From: CAWDZK01 sp963726615
GTDB taxonomy: Bacteria; Actinomycetota; Actinomycetes; JACCUZ01
Direction of reading: 5' to 3'
Assembly (NCBI GenBank): GCA_963726615.1
Contig: CAVSCX010000010.1
Coordinates: forward strand, 310,001 to 374,000
DNA: 64,000 nt
The notes beneath the pieces were generated by a model, which saw nothing but the letters and a program-made list of their open reading frames with translations, searched no databases and was not told the DNA's origin. Positions 16,740 to 23,686 of the stretch are shown piece by piece (the first letter of the stretch is position 1; the number at the start of each line of letters is the position of its first letter). The position numbers and the translations under genes were made by a program.

Positions 16740-17554
16740 GGGACGATCCCACCAGACCGCTGCCGCATCGCCTCGTAGAGGACGAGCGAACCCGCGGTGG
16801 CCGCGTTGAGCGAGCTCGCGGTGCCCACCATCGGGATCCTGGCCAGCACGTCGCACCGCTCGCGCCAACCCGCGCTCAGTCCCGACGTCTCGTTGCCGAC
16901 GACGAGGGCGACCGGCCCGGCGAGGTCGATGTCGCGGATGTCCACCGTGCCGGCCTCGTCGGTGCCCACGACGAGCGGGCTGGGCCCGGCGGCGGCCATC
17001 CGGTCGACGACGTCGCGGTGCGACGGCACCCGCACCACGGGCACCGCGAAAACCGACCCGGTGCTGGCCCGCACGCACCGCGGGTCGTAGGGGTCGGCCG
17101 CGTGGCCGGTCACGACGACGCCCGTGCCCCCGAACGCGTCGGCCGAGCGCAGCAAGGTTCCGATGTTGCCGGGGGAGGAGGGGCGGTCCAGGACCGTCAC
17201 CAGGCAGCCGCCGCCGAAGGGAACCCGGTCGAGGTCGTCCGGCGGCTGGGCGACGACGGCGAGCAGCTCTGGCGGCTCGTCCTTGTCGCCGAGCTCGGCC
17301 ATCAGCTCTGGCGCGAGCAGGACGTGCCTGGCGTCCACGCTGGCCAGCAGGTCGCTCGCCCAGGACGACCGGCGGTCCCGCCCGTCGTGCAGCAGAGCCC
17401 GGACCGTCCAGCCCTGCTGGACGGCGACGCTGATCGGGCGCACGCCCTGCACCAGCAGCTCGCCGGCCCGGGTCCGCTTGGCCCGGTTCGTGAGCAGCGT
17501 CTGCCACTGCTGGAAGGTGGCGTTGCGACTCGTCACCCGCGTCGGCACCGGCAC
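16736..17554 (-). CDS. TrmH/SpoU family RNA 2'-O-methyltransferase
   Basis: 272-residue SPOUT methyltransferase (rRNA or tRNA ribose 2'-O-methylation). An N-terminal substrate-binding domain (GELLVQGVRPISVAVQQGW) is followed by the catalytic knot with motif 1 LDRPSSPGNIGTLLRSADAFGGTGVVVTG, motif 2 VALVVGNETSGLS and motif 3 RIPMVGTASSLNAATAGSLVLYEAMRQR. GTG 17554 was chosen because TAGGGT (17567-17562) ends 7 nt upstream; GTG 17536 (VTSRN) is the alternative. Coupled to the downstream GNAT gene. Confidence 0.88.
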   Translation of the reverse strand: MPVPTRVTSRNATFQQWQTLLTNRAKRTRAGELLVQGVRPISVAVQQGWTVRALLHDGRDRRSSWASDLLASVDARHVLLAPELMAELGDKDEPPELLAVVAQPPDDLDRVPFGGGCLVTVLDRPSSPGNIGTLLRSADAFGGTGVVVTGHAADPYDPRCVRASTGSVFAVPVVRVPSHRDVVDRMAAAGPSPLVVGTDEAGTVDIRDIDLAGPVALVVGNETSGLSAGWRERCDVLARIPMVGTASSLNAATAGSLVLYEAMRQRSGGIVP

Positions 17555-17567
17555 GGCACAGACCCTA
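17555..17567 (-). promoter_or_regulatory. -10 element of the SpoU methyltransferase gene
   Basis: Minus-strand TAGGGT at 17567-17562, then CTGTGCC, then GTG 17554: leaderless arrangement. Confidence 0.5.
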
Positions 17568-17688
17568 GGCACTCGGTGGTGGCCGGAGCCGAGCAGTCGC
17601 ATCGCGGCGTGAGACTGCGGTCCGTCGGCCATCGAGCGCTCGGAGCGTTTCGCACCGTTTGGGGTTATGGTTGCCGAGGAGGCACCAC

Positions 17689-18363
17689 ATGAGCGAGATG
17701 AGTCAAGTGAGCTCGGGTGCCCCAAACGCCCCGAGTGCCGACGGCGCGCCGGACCCGCTGACCCCCGCAGGTCGGATCCTGGTCGGTGGCCTCGCCGGAG
17801 CCGTCGCAGGGGCGGCCATGTTCGTCGTCCTGGGACTGATCGCCAGCGGGCAGGGCCGCGGGTTCTGGTACCCGCTGCACGCCGTCCAGGCCCTGATGAG
17901 CGGGCGCCGCGTCCTGCCGGACAACCGCGGGGTCCTTCGAGGTGCCTCTCCACTCGACGTGGTGACCGGGCCGGCGCTGTTCCTGCTGCCCGCGGTCGCG
18001 GTCGGACTGGCCACGGCGTGGTGGCTGAGTCGCAGGGCCCGGACCCGGACCTCCCCGGATCCCTTGTGGGTGACGGTCGCGGTGGCCGCGGTGCTGACGG
18101 CGGTCCCGTTGGTCATCGTCCTCGGCCTCGGGTTCCGGGTGTCGCCTGAGGGTGTCCAAAGGATGAGCAGCGGCAAGGGTGTCCGGCTGCTGGGCCTCGG
18201 GGCCTGGATCGCAGCTCACGCCGTGTACCTGACGGTTTTGGTCGCGATCCTCGCCCCGCTCACCCGCGCCGGCTCGGACCTGGTGGCTCGCCGACAGCGG
18301 ACCGTCGCTGCGCGCGAAGACCAGGACCCGGACGCGTGGAAGCAGCCGGGGACGGTTCACTGA
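17689..18363 (+). CDS. four-TM membrane protein, function unknown
   Basis: 224 residues. The N-terminal tail (about 30) is Ser/Pro-rich and cytoplasmic-looking. Four hydrophobic stretches follow: GGLAGAVAGAAMFVVLGLIA, GPALFLLPAVAVGLATAWWL, VTVAVAAVLTAVPLVIVLGLGF and LGAWIAAHAVYLTVLVAILAPL. The C-terminal tail is charged. Start ATG 17689 has a good Shine-Dalgarno (CGAGGAGG, 8 nt upstream). No domain recognised. It converges with the FHA/FtsK gene and ends 23 bp from it. Confidence 0.7.
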   Translation: MSEMSQVSSGAPNAPSADGAPDPLTPAGRILVGGLAGAVAGAAMFVVLGLIASGQGRGFWYPLHAVQALMSGRRVLPDNRGVLRGASPLDVVTGPALFLLPAVAVGLATAWWLSRRARTRTSPDPLWVTVAVAAVLTAVPLVIVLGLGFRVSPEGVQRMSSGKGVRLLGLGAWIAAHAVYLTVLVAILAPLTRAGSDLVARRQRTVAAREDQDPDAWKQPGTVH

Positions 18364-18386
18364 TCCGTGGCCGCATGCTCCGGTGG

Positions 18387-21300
18387 TCACAGCGGGGAGT
18401 GCGCGACCTGGACGGGCGTGCACCGGCCGCGGACGACGAGCACGCCACGACCGGTGACCCCACCGTCGTTGCGAGGCGCACGCACGCCGAGCAGGTCCCC
18501 GTCGACGGGGCCGAGCGCGCCGAGCAGCAGACCGGTGCGGCCGCGCCGGGCTTCGACGGTGAGGCCGCGGAACTGGCCGGCCATGTCGCCGGCGGACCCG
18601 GCGAGCACAAGGGCGGCCTGCCCCTCGGCGTCGGCCCTGAGCAGCCCGAGCAGCGACCGCTCGACCGGAGTCTCGTGCAGGGTCTCGGCATCGTCGGCCA
18701 GCACCACGAGGTCGGGCCGCTCGAGCAGCAACCGGTCCAGCACGAGGGTGTCTCCGGACCCGAGCACCGCGAGCACGCCGGCTTCATCGTTCAGGGCCCG
18801 CAGCGGCGAGCGACGGTGCGCCACGACCACCACGTCTCGCCCCTGACCGAGCAGCCAGCGGCCGATGGTCGCCAACGTGGTGGACCGGCCGCTGCCAGCG
18901 GTTCCGGCGACGACGAACGCGGGACCGTCGAGGTCGAGGTCGATCCCGACCGGCTCCAGCTCGTCGCCCCCCACACCGACGAGCGCCCAGGACGGCCCCG
19001 GCGCGGTGGCCTTCGCCGCGGCCTCGACGTCCGTGACCTCGACCCGCGCGGGCAGCGCATCCACCCTCATCGGCATCAGGCCCAGCGGTACGGTCCCGGC
19101 GGACCCGCGGGCACGGCAGGCTGCGGCGATCGCCTCGACAGCTCGCAGCTGACCTGCCCCCGACGCCTCGGCGTCGAGCACCGCCAGCTGCGCCTCATGG
19201 CCTTCCGGTCCCACGAGGGCCCGGCCCGGCGGCATCGCCGCCGGCACCAGCCGCGACGGGATGCCGGCGAGCCCGTAGTCGCCCGGGTCGGCGAAGCGCA
19301 GCACCAGCCGGTCCCGGAAGGCCGACCCGGCGCGGCCGGTGAGCACGCTCCGGTCCCCGGTGAGCACCACCCGGATCCCGACCGCGGCGCCCTCGCGTAC
19401 CAGCCGCAGCAGGGTCTCGAGCGGGCGCCCGTGGTCGACAGCGTCGTACGCCGTGACCAGGCCCTCCCAGCCGTCTGCGAGCAGGATCAGCCACGGCAGC
19501 CGGTCTGCCGGACCGGCGCTGCGGCGCTGCTCTTCGTGCGAGCCGAGCCCGCCGATGGAGAGCAGCCGTTGGCGGCGCTCGAGCTCGGTGCTGAGCCGGG
19601 TCAGCAACCGGTCGCCGCGCGCGGTCTCGTCGCGGCCGACGACGGCGCCGGTGTGCGGGAGTGCGGCGAGCGGCGCCAGTGCCCCGCCGGCACCGTCGAG
19701 GACGAAAAGGTGCAGGTCGGTGACCGTGAAGCGGTCGGCGAGAGCCGCCGCCAGGGTGCGTAGGACCGTGGACCGGCCGGAGCGGGCGCTGCCCGCGACG
19801 AGCAGGTGGTCTCCGCCGTCGAGGGCGAACGTCACGGCGGCGCGCCGCTGCTCGGCCGGCAGGTCCAGGAGACCGAGGGCCACCTGGCCGGCCGATGCGC
19901 AGATGTCGAGCTGGGCGGCGAGCTGGTCGACGGTCAGGACGTCCGGCAACGGGGCAAGCCACGGGCTGGCGGGCAGCTCGGCGCCCAGCCGCTCCGCCGC
20001 GGCCCTGGTGGCGTCGACGAGCCGCGCCAGGTCGGTCGGCCCGGCGGGCGCAGTGCCCGCAACGGTGAGGGGAGGCTCGCCGCACCGTTCCCAGGGCACA
20101 GCGCGGACCTGGACGGGCGGGGCGGGCTCGCCGTGGCCGCCGACCCGCGCGGACTGCAGGCCGTGCACTGCTCCGGCGCCCACCCGGACCACCGCCCGCC
20201 CGGGGTGCGCCCGACTGATCTCGGCGGCGTCCCGCACGTCGACCACGTCGCTGGACTCGCTCGGGTCGGTCACCCGCAGCGCGATCCGCAGGCTGGTGTT
20301 GGCCCGGATGTCCGCGCTCACGACGCCGCCGGGGCGCTGCGTCGCGAGGATCAGGTGCACACCCAGCGACCTGCCCCGCTGGGCGATTCCGACCAGTCCG
20401 CCGACGAAGTCGGGCAGCTCCTCGGCCAGCGTCGCGAACTCGTCGACCACGAGGACCAGGCGAGGCATCGGCGGCGCGCCGGCCGGTGCCTGCGCGACGT
20501 AGTCGTCGAGGTCCTTGCACCCGGCGGAGCGCAGGGTCGTCTCGCGCCGGCGCAGCTCGGCACCCAGCGACAGCAGGGCGCGCTCGGTGAGGTGCCCGTC
20601 CAGGTCGGTGACAGTGCCGACGGTGTGCGGCAGACGGGAGCAGTCCTTGAAGGCAGCACCCCCCTTGTAGTCGACGAGGACGAACGACATCTCCTCGGGC
20701 CGGTTGGCCACCGCCAGGCCCGCGACCAGGGTCTGCAGCAGCTCGGACTTTCCCGACCCGGTGGTGCCCGCGACCAGGGTGTGCGGACCGTCCTCGGCCA
20801 GGTCGACGGCGAACGGCTCCCCGTCGGAGCCGACGCCGAGGACGACCCGGGTGTCCCGCGGGCTGACCCGCCACGCGGTCTCGAGCGCTGCCGGGTCGGT
20901 GGCGTCGAAGGGCAGGAGGTCGAGCAGCCTGGAGGTGTCCGGCAGACCGGACCCGTCGCCGTCCGGCGTCGCGTCCCGCAAGGGCGCGAGCGCCCGACCG
21001 AAGCGGTGGGCCCAGCGGTCGCTGACGCCGTCCGCAACCACGTCGTCGGACGTCGCGGCACCAGGCGCCACCACCCGCAGCCGGGTCCAGACGGGACCAC
21101 CGACCTCCGCGGTCGCCCCGCACTCGACCGGCAGCGAGACCACGTCGCGCTCGAGGCACAGCAGCCGGATGCCGACAGCGGGCCCCTCCTCCAGCAGCCG
21201 CGCCACCCCCGGGTGGCGGCGCAGCCTGCCGGCGCCGTCGAGCACCACCACCGTCGTCGCGCCGGCCCAGGGCCGGCCGACCCCCGGCACCGCGGCGGCG

Positions 21301-22715
21301 CTCCTGGCGTCGAGCAGTGCCACGAGCTCGTCCACCCGGGCACGGAGTGCTTCCGGGTCGAGCCCGACCAGCAGGGGCGCGTCTGCCGAGGGGCGAAGGT
21401 GCGGGAGCCAGCGGGTCCACTCCCAGTCGCGCGCCGGCTCGGTCGCGAGCACTACGAGGGACAGGAATCGGGGGCTGTGCCAGCCGGCGAGCTGAGCGAC
21501 CAACGAACGGGCGAGCGGCAGCACCCGGTCACGCGGGCCGGCCAGACCGAGCACCCCGGCCTCGACCAGCGAGACGGTGACCGGGGCTCCGGGCATCTCG
21601 GGGTGGTCGACCGAGCCGGGGCCGTCCGGCCCGGCGGGGTCCCGTAGCTCGACCGTCGACGGCACGGTGCCCAGACCGAGCCGCAGCTCGAGCGCGTCGG
21701 CGTCGGCCCGTCGGCGCTCCCACAGCCGCGGGCGGGGGCCGGTCCCTGTGAGCAGCAGGGCTGCCGCGCCCGGGTGGGCGCGGCATCGCGAAGCCTGCTC
21801 GTCGGCGACGGCCCGCGCGAGGGCCGCGTCAACCCGCGCGCACTCCTCGGCGTACGCCTCGCGCATCGAGCGGGTCGAGCGCCTGCCGCCGCTGCGGTCG
21901 GTGACGAACGTGCCGAGCGCCATCAGTGGCGAGAGCAGCACGAACAGCAGGTACGTCGGTGAGCGGGTGATCGAGACCAGGGCGACGCCGGCGACGAGCG
22001 GGAGCAGGATCGCCACGAGGGGGAACCGGGCCCGGTCCCGGTTCGCCGGTGGCGTGGGGCGGGCGGTGCGCAGCGGCGTCAGCACCGGCTGGTGCCTGGG
22101 CGGCCGGTTAACCTCGAGGTGCCCGGCGCCGTCGGGGCGGCAGGAGACCGGCACGAGCTCGGGCACCATCAGCGTCAACCGGGTGTCGCCCACCCGCAGG
22201 ACCTCACCCGGCTTCAGCGGCCGCCCCGCTCGGCTGACCGGGTCGCCGTCGACCGTGCTGCCGTTGGTGGAGCCCAGGTCGTGCACCGTGGTGCCCACCG
22301 ATCCGGTGCCGTCGGTGCCGACCCGCAGGACGGCGTGCAGCCGGGACACGTCCGGGTCGTCGAGGCGGACGGTGGCCTCCACGGCCCTTCCGATGCCGTG
22401 CTCGCCGGGAGTCAGCCGGTGGACGGCGCCGCTGTCCGGCCCGGCCAGCACGTGCAGCTCGAGCAGCCCGCGCGGTTCGCGGTGCTCGGGCCGGCCGACG
22501 GTGACGACAGCGCCGGCGAGGAGCGGCGGCTGGCCGAGAGGTGCGGCGTCGTCGAGCTCCGCATCGCGGCAGAACAGCCGGCCGTCGTGCCGACCGACTG
22601 CCGTCAGAAGCCGGTGTCGGACCTCGCCGAGCGGCGTGCCGGGCGCGGCCGAGACCTCGATCTCCACCGGGGTCGCCGTCCCGACCGGGTCGACGACGGT
22701 GAGCACGAGCCGCAT
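18387..22715 (-). CDS. FHA-domain triple FtsK/SpoIIIE ATPase, EccC/EssC-like, orphan
   Basis: 1442-residue membrane ATPase built like the type VII secretion motor EssC/EccC. Order: ubiquitin-like N-terminal region (1-95); FHA phosphothreonine-binding domain (about 100-180, GIGRAVEATVRLDDPDVSRLH with LGSTNGSTVDG); two TM helices (about 225-275, PLVAILLPLVAGVALVSI and YLLFVLLSPLMALGTFV); three FtsK-type ATPase domains. Walker A of the first is canonical (GTTGSGKSE, about 646) with Walker B LVLVVDEFATL and an ATQRPGG sensor. The second (SARSGRST, about 972) and third (TAGSGRST, about 1268) have arginine in place of the invariant lysine, so they are probably regulatory or catalytically weak. No EccB, EccD, EccE, mycosin or WXG100 gene is nearby. 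Start ATG 22715. Confidence 0.88.
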   Translation of the reverse strand: MRLVLTVVDPVGTATPVEIEVSAAPGTPLGEVRHRLLTAVGRHDGRLFCRDAELDDAAPLGQPPLLAGAVVTVGRPEHREPRGLLELHVLAGPDSGAVHRLTPGEHGIGRAVEATVRLDDPDVSRLHAVLRVGTDGTGSVGTTVHDLGSTNGSTVDGDPVSRAGRPLKPGEVLRVGDTRLTLMVPELVPVSCRPDGAGHLEVNRPPRHQPVLTPLRTARPTPPANRDRARFPLVAILLPLVAGVALVSITRSPTYLLFVLLSPLMALGTFVTDRSGGRRSTRSMREAYAEECARVDAALARAVADEQASRCRAHPGAAALLLTGTGPRPRLWERRRADADALELRLGLGTVPSTVELRDPAGPDGPGSVDHPEMPGAPVTVSLVEAGVLGLAGPRDRVLPLARSLVAQLAGWHSPRFLSLVVLATEPARDWEWTRWLPHLRPSADAPLLVGLDPEALRARVDELVALLDARSAAAVPGVGRPWAGATTVVVLDGAGRLRRHPGVARLLEEGPAVGIRLLCLERDVVSLPVECGATAEVGGPVWTRLRVVAPGAATSDDVVADGVSDRWAHRFGRALAPLRDATPDGDGSGLPDTSRLLDLLPFDATDPAALETAWRVSPRDTRVVLGVGSDGEPFAVDLAEDGPHTLVAGTTGSGKSELLQTLVAGLAVANRPEEMSFVLVDYKGGAAFKDCSRLPHTVGTVTDLDGHLTERALLSLGAELRRRETTLRSAGCKDLDDYVAQAPAGAPPMPRLVLVVDEFATLAEELPDFVGGLVGIAQRGRSLGVHLILATQRPGGVVSADIRANTSLRIALRVTDPSESSDVVDVRDAAEISRAHPGRAVVRVGAGAVHGLQSARVGGHGEPAPPVQVRAVPWERCGEPPLTVAGTAPAGPTDLARLVDATRAAAERLGAELPASPWLAPLPDVLTVDQLAAQLDICASAGQVALGLLDLPAEQRRAAVTFALDGGDHLLVAGSARSGRSTVLRTLAAALADRFTVTDLHLFVLDGAGGALAPLAALPHTGAVVGRDETARGDRLLTRLSTELERRQRLLSIGGLGSHEEQRRSAGPADRLPWLILLADGWEGLVTAYDAVDHGRPLETLLRLVREGAAVGIRVVLTGDRSVLTGRAGSAFRDRLVLRFADPGDYGLAGIPSRLVPAAMPPGRALVGPEGHEAQLAVLDAEASGAGQLRAVEAIAAACRARGSAGTVPLGLMPMRVDALPARVEVTDVEAAAKATAPGPSWALVGVGGDELEPVGIDLDLDGPAFVVAGTAGSGRSTTLATIGRWLLGQGRDVVVVAHRRSPLRALNDEAGVLAVLGSGDTLVLDRLLLERPDLVVLADDAETLHETPVERSLLGLLRADAEGQAALVLAGSAGDMAGQFRGLTVEARRGRTGLLLGALGPVDGDLLGVRAPRNDGGVTGRGVLVVRGRCTPVQVAHSPL

Positions 22716-23007
22716 CGGACCATCCTGGTCGGCTGGCCCGGACCCCCCGCCCAGTTGTCCACAGCCCCCCGTAGCCACTGGTCACCGGGCCCGTCGAGGA
22801 TCCAGCGCCCCGTCCGTGTGCCGCGCACGTACCGACGGCATGCACCATCCGCCGCACCCTCGATGACCGCGGCCCGCCGGCCGGCCACGACAGGTCCCCA
22901 ACCGGGCAGAGCCAGCACGACCGGTCCGGGCAGCCATCTCGTGGGCCTTGCGCCTCGGGCCGGCCACCCCTCCCCGTCGCGGGGCGGCCGGCCCGTCTCG
23001 GGGGGTG
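22716..23007. other. 292-bp gap upstream of the FHA/FtsK gene with one DnaA-box-like 9-mer
   Basis: No convincing gene. TTGTCCACA, the actinobacterial DnaA-box consensus, occurs at 22755-22763, about 40 bp upstream of the FHA/FtsK start. The same 9-mer opens both copies of the large repeat further on. A minus-strand frame through 23140-22604 is open but runs into the coding region of the ATPase and was not called. Confidence 0.4.
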
Positions 23008-23562
23008 TCAGGAACGGGTCGGGCGGAGCAGCGCGCAGACGTCCTGCGGGTGCAGCGGCGGCTGGACGACCACCGGGACGGTGCTGCCGTCCGGCTGGGC
23101 GTCCAGCAGCAGGCTGATCTTGCCGCCCGGAGAGAACCACACCTCGGGCAGCCCCTCGGCCACGAACTCGGCCGCTTCCTCGGGGTTGCCGGGGAAGGCG
23201 ATGTTGCGCCCGGTGAACTCCACGAGCGTGTCGCCGCGGGTGAAAATGGTGATGCGGCCCGGTCCGGAGACGTCCCTGCGCACCCGTCGGCCGTCATCGG
23301 TCACGATCTTCACGACCAGCCGGCCGCGGACTTCGATGATGGTGTTGCCGGCGCTGTCGGTCGTGGCGCGCGACTCCTCCTTGTCCACCGGCCACGACAC
23401 GTGCAGCGTCGTCCCGCAGGCCTGCACGTCGAAGGACTGGCTGGGCGACGGCTCCCAGCCGCCGCCGCCGTCGTCGTCCGCCGCCGCCGGCAGCACCGCC
23501 GTCCCCACGGCGAGCAACGCCGCCGCCCCCGCCGCGACGACGGTCCTCGTGGTCCTCCGCAT
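23008..23562 (-). CDS. secreted protein of unknown function
   Basis: 184 residues. Sec signal peptide: RRTTR, hydrophobic VVAAGAAALLAVGTAVL, then PAAA with cleavage before DDDGGGG; no lipobox. The mature part is a small beta-rich domain (IIEVRGRLVVKIVTDDGRRVRRDVSGPGRITIF) with two cysteines about 127 apart (QACGTT and VCALLR). I recognise no family. Likely a monocistronic extracellular protein; nothing indicates its role. Confidence 0.65.
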   Translation of the reverse strand: MRRTTRTVVAAGAAALLAVGTAVLPAAADDDGGGGWEPSPSQSFDVQACGTTLHVSWPVDKEESRATTDSAGNTIIEVRGRLVVKIVTDDGRRVRRDVSGPGRITIFTRGDTLVEFTGRNIAFPGNPEEAAEFVAEGLPEVWFSPGGKISLLLDAQPDGSTVPVVVQPPLHPQDVCALLRPTRS

Positions 23563-23686
23563 GGCCTTCCCCTCACGTCGGGTGGATGGTGAGCGCGCCG
23601 GCCGGGTGTCCCGGCCTGCGCGCGGACACAGTGCCGCGGGGCGCTGAACAGCGGCTGAATCGCTCCGGCGCCGGCTCGGCTGTCCC

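Noticed and set aside
18387..22715. A full type VII secretion locus
   Set aside because: Only the ATPase is present; no WXG100, EccB/D/E or mycosin-like gene was found on either strand nearby.
22755..22763. Replication origin suggested by TTGTCCACA
   Set aside because: Single, widely spaced boxes without dnaA/dnaN or an AT-rich element.
22604..23140. Minus-strand frame upstream of the FHA/FtsK gene, partly protein-like (RWLPGPVVLALPGWG...)
   Set aside because: It runs more than 100 bp into the ATPase coding region in another frame and has no supported start or family match.
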